Shown here one piece after another: positions 1 through 5,788 of a DNA stretch of 5,911 nucleotides. The stretch spans positions 1 through 5,911 of the forward strand of contig SLQH01000497.1 of assembly GCA_007131555.1 (NCBI GenBank), read 5' to 3'. How positions within the stretch are numbered: the first letter of the stretch is position 1; each line of letters begins with the position of its first letter. The position numbers were made by a program, and so were the translations under genes. The notes beneath the pieces are model-generated. The model did no database searches. It saw only the letters and a list, made by a program, of their open reading frames with translations, and had not been told where the DNA came from. Source of the stretch: Planctomycetota bacterium. GTDB lineage: Bacteria; Planctomycetota; UBA11346.

Positions 1-461
1 CACAGGGCCACCCGTTGTCGCTCGCCGCCGGAGAGGGTGGCCGGCCGGACGTCGATGCGCTCGCCCAGGCCGACGGCGGTCAGCAGGGCCCGGGCCCGGG
101 GTATCATGGTGGCCAATGAGGCCCCGGCGCAGCGGGCGACCATCAGCACGTTCTCCAGGACCGAGAATTCGGTCAGCAGATGGAAGCCCTGGAAGACGAA
201 ACCCAGGTTGCGGGCCCGGATGCGGGCCCGTTGGTCGGCGTCGAGGCTGGCGACATCGTGTCCGGCAAAGACATGGCGACCGTGATCGTGGCGATCCAGG
301 AGGCCGAGGATGTTGAGCAGAGTGCTCTTGCCGGTGCCGCTGGCCCCGACGATGGCCAGGGTGTCGCCGGCCTCGACGCACAGTTCGACGCCGCGCAACA
401 CATGCAGCCCACCGGGGTAGGTCTTGTGCAGGTCATTGAGATGCAGGAGGGGGTCGGCCAT
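1..461 (-). CDS. ABC transporter ATP-binding protein, LolD/MacB type (partial, C-terminus beyond window)
   Basis: This is the ATPase subunit of an ABC transporter, expected to energise the FtsX-like permease encoded just upstream at the cytoplasmic face of the inner membrane. The first 153 residues are present, from MADPLLHLNDLHKTYPGG. They contain an A-loop tyrosine (Tyr15), Walker A GASGTGKST (residues 39-47), the Q-loop glutamine in FVFQGFHLL (Gln91), and the ABC signature LSGGERQR (143-150). The Walker B and switch histidine would follow, but the window ends first; about 70-80 residues should be missing compared with a typical 225-240 aa LolD. The ATG at 461 lies 2 nt after the permease stop, and no strong Shine-Dalgarno is visible, which suggests translational coupling. 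Family knowledge links such ATPases with FtsX-type permeases in lipoprotein release (LolCDE), MacB-like efflux or cell-division regulation (FtsE). The exact substrate cannot be told from sequence. The truncation is only the window edge, not a broken gene. Confidence 0.93.
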   Translation of the reverse strand, partial: MADPLLHLNDLHKTYPGGLHVLRGVELCVEAGDTLAIVGASGTGKSTLLNILGLLDRHDHGRHVFAGHDVASLDADQRARIRARNLGFVFQGFHLLTEFSVLENVLMVARCAGASLATMIPRARALLTAVGLGERIDVRPATLSGGERQRVAL

Positions 462-463
462 GA

Positions 464-1960
464 TCAGCCATGCTCACGGATGGTGTCGATGGGGTCGATG
501 CGGCCGGCCTGCCAGGCCGGTAGGAAGGCGGCGAACAGGCCGATGACGGTGATCATCCCGACATAGGTCAGGGGGATCAGGGGATTGAAGCTGACCGGGG
601 CCTCGGGCGTATACATGAACTCCTGAGGGAACAGCGGCACGCCAAGCCACAGGCTGACCGGGTTGAGCAGGGCCAGGGTGCCCCAGCCGAGGATCCAGCC
701 GCAGATCCCGCCGATCAGGCACAGGGCCAGGGCGATGCCGAGGAAGGCGGCGACGATGGTGGTGCGACGGGCGCCCAGGCCCAGCAAAACGCCGATGTCA
801 TGGCGCTTCTCGGCCACCAGGGTGGTGAACACGGCGTAGATGATGAAGACGCAGATGAGCTGGACGCAGATCATCACGAAACCGAGGATGTTGCGGTTCT
901 GGACCACGGTGCGCAGCAGATGGGAGCGCAGTTCGGTCCAGTGCTGGACGACGAGTCCGGGGATGGCCTCATGGATCGCACTGCGGACCGTTTCAGGGTC
1001 ATGGCCGCGAGCCACCCGCACCCGCCAGCCGCTCATCTCCGGCTGGCCCTGGCTGGCTGGGTGGCTGCCGTCCATCCGGGTCAGGCGCTGCATCTGGGGC
1101 AGGGGAGCATAGATGGTGTAGCGATCAATCTCGTAGACGCCGGTGCCGATGGTATCGCTGACCTCAGCCAGGAAATGGCCGACCCGTCCCCCGGCGGCAT
1201 CGGGGAGATTGGCATGGACCAGGGCGCCGGGACCCAGTGGCCCCTGGACGCCGCCGTGCAGATAGACCAGTTCGCGCCCGACGATCACGCCCGGACGGGG
1301 GCTGGGCTGGGGAGCCATCTCGACGAAGCCCAAGGGGTCGGCCATGGCCATGCCGCGCAGCAGCAGCCAGGAGCGCCAACGGGGGGTGAGGAAGCCGGTG
1401 CCGCGTTGGCTGTGATCAAGCTGCGGCAGGGTGAGGTCGAGGGTGGGCGAGACATGCAGCAGGGCAGGATCCATCCGTCCCAGGGCCAGGTCGGCATCGA
1501 AATCCAGACCCTCGGCCTTGACGAAGACATTGTCGCGGCTGTCATGCCGCTCATCGCCGATCCGGTTGCGGCCATGCAGGGCCAGTACCGCCTCGCTGCT
1601 GATGAAGGGGGCGATGGCCTGCACACCGGGGATGTCGGCCAGGGTCTGGGCCCCAAAGCCCAGGGGCAGGGCGTAGAAAGCGCGTGGAGCGGTGATGGTC
1701 AGGTCGGCCTCGGCGGCGCGGATCTGATGTCGCCAGACCTCCAGCCAGCCCTGCATCACGCCCATCACCGCCACCGGCACCCAGACCGTCAGGGTCACCG
1801 CGATCAGGGCCAGCCAGGCTGCCCGACGGGTGCGCAGGTAGCGCCAGGCGATATGGCGGGCGCAGCCATCAAAGCCGCTGACCAGGGTGCGCAGGGCCAG
1901 GACCGGTACCAGGACCGGCCACAGCGGGATCAGCAGCAGGGACAGATGGCGTCTGGTCAC
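464..1960 (-). CDS. FtsX/LolC-type ABC transporter permease
   Basis: This is a 498-residue inner-membrane permease of the FtsX/LolC/MacB family. The layout is the family's classic four-helix plan. The N-terminal motif HIAWRYLRTRR (36-46) leads into helix 1 (about 47-68). A large extracytoplasmic domain follows (about 70-355). Three C-terminal helices come next (about 357-382, 402-432 and 461-482). The cytoplasmic loop EKRHDIGVLLGLGARR (384-399) is the family's coupling region, and the C-terminus PAWQAGRIDPIDTIREHG is the typical FtsX ending. The start is a GTG at 1960 with only a weak ribosome site; an in-frame TGA lies about 55 nt upstream and no ATG occurs before residue 66. The first 35 residues, partly hydrophobic, are therefore an extension relative to the usual start near the RYL motif. 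The ATPase gene follows after 2 nt, so the pair is an operon. Only one permease is visible here; whether a second (LolE-like) or a periplasmic adaptor exists lies outside the window. The lipoprotein-release versus export role is undecided. Confidence 0.92.
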   Translation of the reverse strand: MTRRHLSLLLIPLWPVLVPVLALRTLVSGFDGCARHIAWRYLRTRRAAWLALIAVTLTVWVPVAVMGVMQGWLEVWRHQIRAAEADLTITAPRAFYALPLGFGAQTLADIPGVQAIAPFISSEAVLALHGRNRIGDERHDSRDNVFVKAEGLDFDADLALGRMDPALLHVSPTLDLTLPQLDHSQRGTGFLTPRWRSWLLLRGMAMADPLGFVEMAPQPSPRPGVIVGRELVYLHGGVQGPLGPGALVHANLPDAAGGRVGHFLAEVSDTIGTGVYEIDRYTIYAPLPQMQRLTRMDGSHPASQGQPEMSGWRVRVARGHDPETVRSAIHEAIPGLVVQHWTELRSHLLRTVVQNRNILGFVMICVQLICVFIIYAVFTTLVAEKRHDIGVLLGLGARRTTIVAAFLGIALALCLIGGICGWILGWGTLALLNPVSLWLGVPLFPQEFMYTPEAPVSFNPLIPLTYVGMITVIGLFAAFLPAWQAGRIDPIDTIREHG

Positions 1961-2052
1961 GGCAAGGTCAGTGTGCTGGCTGCCGAGAGCCTCGCAAGGC
2001 GTGGTCTGGCGGTTTCACCCTAGAGCCCGCAGTGGAATTCCGAAATCCAGGA

Positions 2053-2078
2053 TACATACGTCTTCTCAAGATGATGTA
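2053..2078 (+). other. Bulged hairpin (first stem of the intergenic structure)
   Basis: TACAT at 2053-2057 pairs with ATGTA at 2074-2078. After a single bulged A (2058), CGTCTT (2059-2064) pairs with AAGATG (2068-2073), including one G.U pair (2060.2072), around a CUC triloop. This is the weakest of the three intergenic stems, and part of it could occur by chance. Confidence 0.4.
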
Positions 2079-2088
2079 CGATGTGCGG

Positions 2089-2113
2089 GCCACTCACCTG
2101 AAAGGTGAGTGGC
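2089..2113. repeat. Perfect 11-bp inverted repeat with 3-nt loop
   Basis: The 11 bases 2089-2099 (GCCACTCACCT) are perfectly complementary to 2103-2113 around a GAA loop. No T-run follows the hairpin on either strand: on the plus strand AAAAA follows, and on the minus strand CCGCAC follows. It is therefore not a standard intrinsic terminator by itself. It abuts the next, larger inverted repeat with no spacer, so the two helices could stack coaxially in an RNA. A dyad operator for a DNA-binding protein is an alternative. Confidence 0.75.
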
Positions 2114-2215
2114 AAAAATCGCAGTAGTGCCCCAGATTCTAGGCGCCGACGACGATGTGTGCTTGCGCACATGAGGAGGAGGCAACGACGAAGATGGGGT
2201 GCTACTGCGGTTTTT
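2114..2215. repeat. Long rod-like inverted repeat with 21-bp outer stem; possible terminator of the nitroreductase operon
   Basis: Bases 2114-2134 pair continuously with 2195-2215. Of 21 pairs, 18 are Watson-Crick and three are G.U in plus-strand sense. Next come a tandem G.A/A.G step (2135.2194, 2136.2193) and three more pairs (2137-2139 with 2190-2192). Inside these is a short GCC/GGC helix (2145-2147 with 2181-2183). The tip is a 7-bp stem, 2155-2161 with 2166-2172, capped by CUUG. The outer arms begin with AAAAA and end with TTTTT, so each strand has a T-run after the stem. The right arm starts 5 nt beyond the nitroreductase stop codon, so on the minus strand this could act as a terminator. 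The loop is far larger than usual for one, and the minus-strand stem carries A.C mismatches. Confidence 0.7.
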
Positions 2216-2220
2216 AGGTT

Positions 2221-2739
2221 TTACCAGGTCTCATGGTGGACATGGGCCTCACGAAACCGGGTGCGCCCTGGCTTCTGTTCGCCCGGATGGCCAAGGGCGA
2301 TGGCCGAGACCGGGACCACATGGTCGGGGATGGCGAGGATCCGGCGGATGCCATCGATGCGTTCCTGGCGGGGATGGACCCCCAGCCAGCAGGCTCCCAG
2401 GCCCAGCATGCTGGCGGCCAGCAGCAGGTTCTCGATGGCGGCGCTGCAGTCCTGGAGCAGGAATGACAGCTCGCCGCCATGGGCGGCCTCGATATCCCCG
2501 CAGACGATGATGCCGACCGGGGCCTGGGCCAGCATGCCGCCGTTGGGCAGCAGGGCGGCGATGTCATTGCGGGTGGTCTGGCCCCGGACCACGACGAAGC
2601 GCCAGGGATCCTTGGCCACCGCACTGGGGGCGGCCATGGCGGCGCTGAGCAGGTCGCGGATGCAGGCGTCATCAAGATCCTGATCGCTGAACTGGCGGAT
2701 GCTGCGGCGGGCGAACAGGGGTTTCAAGACGGGATTCAT
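2221..2739 (-). CDS. Nitroreductase-family FMN oxidoreductase
   Basis: This is a 172-residue single-domain protein of the nitroreductase superfamily, which uses FMN and NAD(P)H to reduce nitro compounds, quinones or other acceptors in the cytoplasm, usually as a dimer. The FMN-binding N-terminal motif RRSIRQF is at residues 11-17. The family segment APSAVAKDPWRFVVV (37-51) follows, then the central LLLAASMLGLGACWLGVHP (105-123) and the C-terminal IALGHPGE (147-154), with a closing TRF.E..VH.ETW. The length matches the short (about 165-175 aa) subgroup common in anaerobes rather than the 215-aa NfsB type. The ATG at 2739 is preceded by AGGAG with a 6-nt spacer, so the start is well supported. 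It is the last gene of the apparent four-gene operon, starting 9 nt after the peptidase-like gene. The physiological substrate cannot be deduced; nothing nearby points to one. Confidence 0.93.
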   Translation of the reverse strand: MNPVLKPLFARRSIRQFSDQDLDDACIRDLLSAAMAAPSAVAKDPWRFVVVRGQTTRNDIAALLPNGGMLAQAPVGIIVCGDIEAAHGGELSFLLQDCSAAIENLLLAASMLGLGACWLGVHPRQERIDGIRRILAIPDHVVPVSAIALGHPGEQKPGRTRFREAHVHHETW

Positions 2740-2745
2740 GGCGGG

Positions 2746-2750
2746 CTCCT
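2746..2750 (-). promoter_or_regulatory. Shine-Dalgarno of the nitroreductase gene, overlapping the upstream stop codon
   Basis: On the minus strand AGGAG lies 6 nt before the nitroreductase ATG and shares bases with the TAG stop of the preceding gene (2751-2749). Ribosomes ending the upstream gene would finish on the initiation site, which fits coupled translation. It is the clearest ribosome site for a gene start in the window. Confidence 0.8.
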
Positions 2751-4290
2751 AATCGTCGCCCCGCTCCCAGGCCTGATAGGCCTCCAGGAAGGCGGCGCGG
2801 CTGAGGCCGAGATAGTCCCAGACCTCACGGTTGCGGGTATTGCCCCGATAGCTGTCGCGGACGAAGTCGATGAAATCACCTCGAAAGCGCCGGTCTTCGG
2901 CCTCCATCAGGTACCAGGCGATGGCTCCGGCGGCGTTGTAGTTCTGTTGAACCCGATCGCCCTGGGCATCGCTCCATTGCTGATGGCTGGTGTTCAGAAG
3001 GCGTTCAATGGACAGGTGATTGTTGCGGCGGGCGGCTCGGCGATGGGCTTGGACCCGGCGGGCAGCCTGATAACAGCCCAATACCATGCGGTCGTCGACG
3101 AAGGTCGGGGTCTCAGAGTAGATGGCCACGCCCTCGGTGACCCATACTGGGGAGCGGTTGCCTCGGGCGAAAATATGGAAGACCTGATGGGTGAACTCGT
3201 GATAGAGGACCGTGCCGCCCTCGCCATAGAAGAAACTGGCATTTTCCCGTGAGGACCAGAACCCTGCCGACCAATCGGGCAGGTTGGAGCGTCGGGCCTG
3301 GGCCTGGTACTGACTGCGATCACGGTAGATCCAGACCTTCAGTGGATCATGTTCAGCCAGACCAAGAATGAGCTGGTAGTCGTCGGGCCGGGTCGAGAAG
3401 AAGGCCGCCCAGGCAGCGAAGATGCCGGCATAGAACTGTTCCAGGCGATTGGCTTCGCGGACCGCTTGGCGCAGATCAAGAGTGGTATGCAGGGCAATGC
3501 GCGGGCTGCGCAGGACCCATTCCTGGCCCGGCTGGGAGCGGACCGCGTTGGCCTGGGCCTCGGTGGTCCACTGGCGGCTTTGCAGGTCGAAGTATTCACC
3601 GGCGGCGTAGCGTTCCTGCTCACGGGCCAGGATCCAGCCCAGTTCATCATCCCACCACAGGCCTTGGCGGGCCATCTGCTGATGGTAGGGGCCCAGCCAG
3701 CGACCCTCGACCTGGACCTGGTTGAGGCTGCGGCGGATGGCGGCGTTGTCGGGGTCAAAGGCCAGGATCTCCAACAGGAAGCCATGGGCGAGATCATGGA
3801 CCCCGGCTTGCAGGGAACGGTTGAGCAGGGTGGTGGTACGTTCCAGGGAGGCCCGTCGGGCCTGATTGATGGCCCGTTGCCAGCTGCGCTCATCCTGACG
3901 GTTGGAGCTGTCCGGCTCCGGCTCCAGGCTCGCAGCCTTGGCCCGCATCTGGGTGGCCGCTTCGGCGTCGAGACTGTTGAGGGCCGTGATCCAGCGATCA
4001 ATGACCGCATCTTGTCCGGCCGTGCGAGCGCGGTCCGCAGCATCGATCAGGATGGTGATGGCCGTCACCGCATCGGCAGCCCGGCGGGCGATGTCGGCCT
4101 CAGCCTGCTCGCGCAGGGTGGCCCGGTCAGCCCGCAGACGGGCCCGCTCGGCCATCCAGCGGTCGGTGGCCGTCAACGGCAGGTGCAGCAGCAGCAGGAC
4201 CAGTACCGGCCACCAGCGGCAGGTAACGCGGAGGATGTGCGTAGGTGTCGTCATGTCAGTAATCATGGCCTTGAAGGAGCTTGGGGCCAT
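2749..4290 (-). CDS. Membrane-anchored gluzincin-like putative peptidase (DUF1570-like)
   Basis: From the ATG at 4290 this gene gives 513 residues. An N-terminal hydrophobic segment (WWPVLVLLLLHLPLTA, about residues 26-41) is a signal anchor or uncleaved signal peptide. A charged, Ala/Arg-rich, probably helical stretch follows (about 45-90). The C-terminal half holds a zinc-peptidase motif: HEFTH at 364-368 with the candidate third ligand Glu386 in VTEGVAIYSE, the gluzincin arrangement. The preceding FYGEGGTVLYHEFTHQVFH, the WVTEG and the later YNAAGAIAWYLME resemble DUF1570-type proteins, many from planctomycetes. The body should be extracytoplasmic. Proteolytic activity is inferred from the motif only; the substrate is unknown. 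Start choice is uncertain: a TTG at 4320 overlaps the phosphoesterase stop as TTGA, and in-frame ATGs also lie at 4266 and 4254. A weak GGA 9 nt before the 4290 ATG favours it slightly. The nitroreductase gene follows after 9 nt. Confidence 0.83.
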   Translation of the reverse strand: MAPSSFKAMITDMTTPTHILRVTCRWWPVLVLLLLHLPLTATDRWMAERARLRADRATLREQAEADIARRAADAVTAITILIDAADRARTAGQDAVIDRWITALNSLDAEAATQMRAKAASLEPEPDSSNRQDERSWQRAINQARRASLERTTTLLNRSLQAGVHDLAHGFLLEILAFDPDNAAIRRSLNQVQVEGRWLGPYHQQMARQGLWWDDELGWILAREQERYAAGEYFDLQSRQWTTEAQANAVRSQPGQEWVLRSPRIALHTTLDLRQAVREANRLEQFYAGIFAAWAAFFSTRPDDYQLILGLAEHDPLKVWIYRDRSQYQAQARRSNLPDWSAGFWSSRENASFFYGEGGTVLYHEFTHQVFHIFARGNRSPVWVTEGVAIYSETPTFVDDRMVLGCYQAARRVQAHRRAARRNNHLSIERLLNTSHQQWSDAQGDRVQQNYNAAGAIAWYLMEAEDRRFRGDFIDFVRDSYRGNTRNREVWDYLGLSRAAFLEAYQAWERGDD

Positions 4291-4316
4291 GTCGGATGAT
4301 CCGCCACGGGCCCTGC

Positions 4317-5108
4317 TCAACGGCCTTCCAGCAGACGATCGCCGAGACGGTTGTCGAGGTGGGGGTTGGCGTAGATCAGCTGCCGGGTGCGTTCGGCATC
4401 GTATTCGACCCGGCGCCAGACCACCCGCTGACCATCGTAGATGGCGTAGCAGGCCCGTGGATCTCCGTCCCGCGGCTGCCCGACACTGCCGACGTTGACG
4501 ATGACCTTGCGCTCGTCAACGGCCCATTCCAGATCGCAGTCAGCCAGGGAGTGCCAGGCGTAGTCGTCGCCGGTGACCACCCCGGGCCGGTGGGTGTGGC
4601 CGATGAAGCAGATCTTCTCGACCAGGGCGAAGTTCTCCTCAAGCAGCAGGTTGGGATCTTCACCGGTGAAGCTGATGCCGTGGGTATGCTCCTCAAGGAT
4701 GTACTCCTCAAGGTGATGACGGGGGCTGGCGTGGACCAGCAGGGCGTCATCCACGGTCAGGGTCGAGGGCAGGGAGCGCAGCCAGTTCCAGCGCCGCCGC
4801 TTGCCACCAAACAGGCGCAGAGGACCGGCCCGGACCTCCTGACGGGTCCACAGGGCAGCCTGCCGGGCCGAACGGTTGAAGCCGATCGGTTCGTGGATCA
4901 CGGCGTTGTCATGGTTGCCCATGATGGTGTGGCCGGAGGCTACCGCCGCCATCACCCGGGCCATGCAGATGGCAGGCTCAGGGCCGTAACCGACGACATC
5001 TCCCAGGCAATAGAGGTCATCGACCGCCTGCGAAGTGATGTCCTCAAGCACCGCCTGGAGGGCGGCGAGGTTGCCGTGGATGTCGCTGATGAGGGCGATC
5101 CGTCGCAT
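4317..5108 (-). CDS. Calcineurin-like metallophosphoesterase (predicted phosphodiesterase)
   Basis: This is a 263-residue cytoplasmic enzyme of the calcineurin-like phosphoesterase superfamily with all the di-metal site motifs. They are SDIHGN (Asp9, His11), GDVVGYGP (Asp37), GNHD (Asn65, His66), VHASP (His126) and GHTHRP (His171, His173). The closing segment VNVGSVGQPRDGDPRACYAIYD is typical of the single-domain YfcE/MJ0936-like predicted phosphoesterases. These hydrolyse phosphodiester or phosphomonoester bonds; the natural substrate is unknown here. I chose the ATG at 5108 because homologous proteins generally begin a few residues before the SDIHGN motif. ATGs at 5120 and 5147 and a TTG at 5153 are in frame, and none has a good ribosome site. 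It lies about 60 nt downstream of folE. Its stop overlaps or nearly touches the peptidase-like gene, so it is mid-operon. There is no signal peptide. Function beyond the superfamily should not be assumed. Confidence 0.92.
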   Translation of the reverse strand: MRRIALISDIHGNLAALQAVLEDITSQAVDDLYCLGDVVGYGPEPAICMARVMAAVASGHTIMGNHDNAVIHEPIGFNRSARQAALWTRQEVRAGPLRLFGGKRRRWNWLRSLPSTLTVDDALLVHASPRHHLEEYILEEHTHGISFTGEDPNLLLEENFALVEKICFIGHTHRPGVVTGDDYAWHSLADCDLEWAVDERKVIVNVGSVGQPRDGDPRACYAIYDGQRVVWRRVEYDAERTRQLIYANPHLDNRLGDRLLEGR

Positions 5109-5170
5109 GACGGATGACATGGTACCGCTTGCTACCGGACTTTCCATCACCAACCCGGCGCGGGTGGCGG

Positions 5171-5788
5171 TTACTGGCTGCGGCGCTGACTGGCGATCAA
5201 AGTGAACAGTTCCTGCCGGGCGGCCGGGTCATCCATGAACACTCCGTGCAGCTTGGAGGTGGTGGTCATGCTGCCCGGTTTGCGGATGCCACGATAGCAC
5301 ATGCAGTAGTGCTGGGCCTCAAGGATCACCGCTACACCCTGGGGTTTGAGGGTCTGTTCAATGGTATCGGCGATCTGGGCGGTCAGCTTCTCCTGGATCT
5401 GCAGGCGCTTGGCGAAGGCATCGACCACGCGGGCGATCTTGGAGAGCCCCACCACCCGTCCGTTGGGGATGTAGGCCACATGACAGCGGCCGACAAAGGG
5501 CACCATGTGATGCTCGCAATGGCTGTAGACCTCGATGTCGGTCATCAGCACCAGTTCGTCATAGCCACCAGTGTCGGCGAAGGTCCGTTCCAGAAGGCTG
5601 GCCGGATCGCTCTGGTAGCCGGCGAAGAAGTCGCGCATGGCCCCGATGACCCGCTCCGGGGTCTTGAGCAGGCCCTCTCGGTCGGGGTCATCGCCGATAA
5701 AGCGGATCAGGGCCCGGATGTGCTCACGGGCCTCATCCGGGGTCGGTATGGGAATGGTGCTCATGTCGGCATCATGGTCGTTGGGCAT
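5171..5788 (-). CDS. folE: GTP cyclohydrolase I (type IA, FolE)
   Basis: This enzyme converts GTP to 7,8-dihydroneopterin triphosphate plus formate. It is the first step of tetrahydrofolate synthesis and also feeds queuosine and biopterin routes. It acts in the cytoplasm as a toroidal decamer. From the ATG at 5788 the protein is 205 residues, the usual bacterial size. Visible family motifs are GLLKTPERV (39-47), IEVYSHCEHHMVPFVG (85-100), IPNGRVVGLSKIARVVDAFAKRLQIQE (107-133), and QHYCMCYRGIRKPGSMTTTS (159-178). The zinc ligands Cys91, His94 and Cys162 are all present, so it is the zinc-dependent type IA rather than FolE2. The start could also be the ATG at 5764 (197 aa). The open frame continues to a GTG at 5902, but those extra residues look unlike the family. 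It is the first visible gene of the operon. No other folate or queuosine gene is in the window, so which pterin pathway it serves is open. Confidence 0.97.
   Translation of the reverse strand: MPNDHDADMSTIPIPTPDEAREHIRALIRFIGDDPDREGLLKTPERVIGAMRDFFAGYQSDPASLLERTFADTGGYDELVLMTDIEVYSHCEHHMVPFVGRCHVAYIPNGRVVGLSKIARVVDAFAKRLQIQEKLTAQIADTIEQTLKPQGVAVILEAQHYCMCYRGIRKPGSMTTTSKLHGVFMDDPAARQELFTLIASQRRSQ

Larger units (their letters stand above)
2053..2215 (+). ncRNA. Candidate structured non-coding RNA (three consecutive stem-loops)
   Basis: The intergenic stretch between two minus-strand operons holds three adjacent stem-loops: 2053-2078, 2089-2113 and 2114-2215. In plus-strand RNA the pairing is almost complete. 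All non-Watson-Crick pairs I find in the paired stems are G.U (2060.2072, 2119.2210, 2128.2201, 2129.2200, 2160.2167). On the minus strand the same positions become A.C mismatches. The third element ends exactly in a run of five T (2211-2215), as a rho-independent 3' end would. No credible protein frame fits the region, and I could not find a convincing promoter upstream on the plus strand. I do not recognise it as SRP RNA, 6S RNA, tmRNA or RNase P. The alternative is that the structure belongs to the 3' end of the nitroreductase transcript on the minus strand, acting as a terminator or RNA-stability element. The structure itself is secure; its status as an independent RNA is inference. Confidence 0.42.

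Noticed and set aside
800..2023. Long plus-strand open frame (407 codons) antisense to the permease gene
   Set aside because: Its translation is low-complexity and rich in Gly, Gln, Asp and His with no family motif. The opposite strand encodes a clear FtsX-type permease; high GC content opens such antisense frames.
2057..2068. Possible minus-strand promoter for the permease (TTGAGA and TATGTAT)
   Set aside because: The two boxes are too close together, and no good -10 lies 17 nt after the TTGAGA.
2114..2215. MITE or insertion-sequence remnant with terminal inverted repeats
   Set aside because: Imperfect 21-bp ends about 100 bp apart fit a MITE in outline, but I see no target-site duplication in the flanks, and the inner part is itself structured. 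A genome copy-number search would settle it.
2053..2215. SRP RNA, 6S RNA or retron msr/msd
   Set aside because: The apical loop is CUUG, not the GGAA-type SRP loop with its conserved internal loops. There is no 6S-type central bubble that I can identify, and no reverse transcriptase gene is in the window.
2194..2217. Seven-codon plus-strand frame (MGCYCGF) after an AGGAGGAGG stretch
   Set aside because: The 11-nt spacing is tolerable, but the frame lies wholly in the 3' arm of the 21-bp stem. The purine run is better explained as part of the structured loop, and seven codons can arise by chance.
2105..2683. Plus-strand open frame (192 codons) that crosses the intergenic structure
   Set aside because: It is Arg/Ser-rich with no recognisable domain, starts inside a hairpin, and mostly runs antisense to the nitroreductase gene.
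2479..3252. Plus-strand open frames antisense to the nitroreductase and peptidase-like genes (also 3349-4299 and 4281-5117)
   Set aside because: These are shadow frames in GC-rich coding DNA; the minus-strand genes there carry conserved motifs and good junctions.
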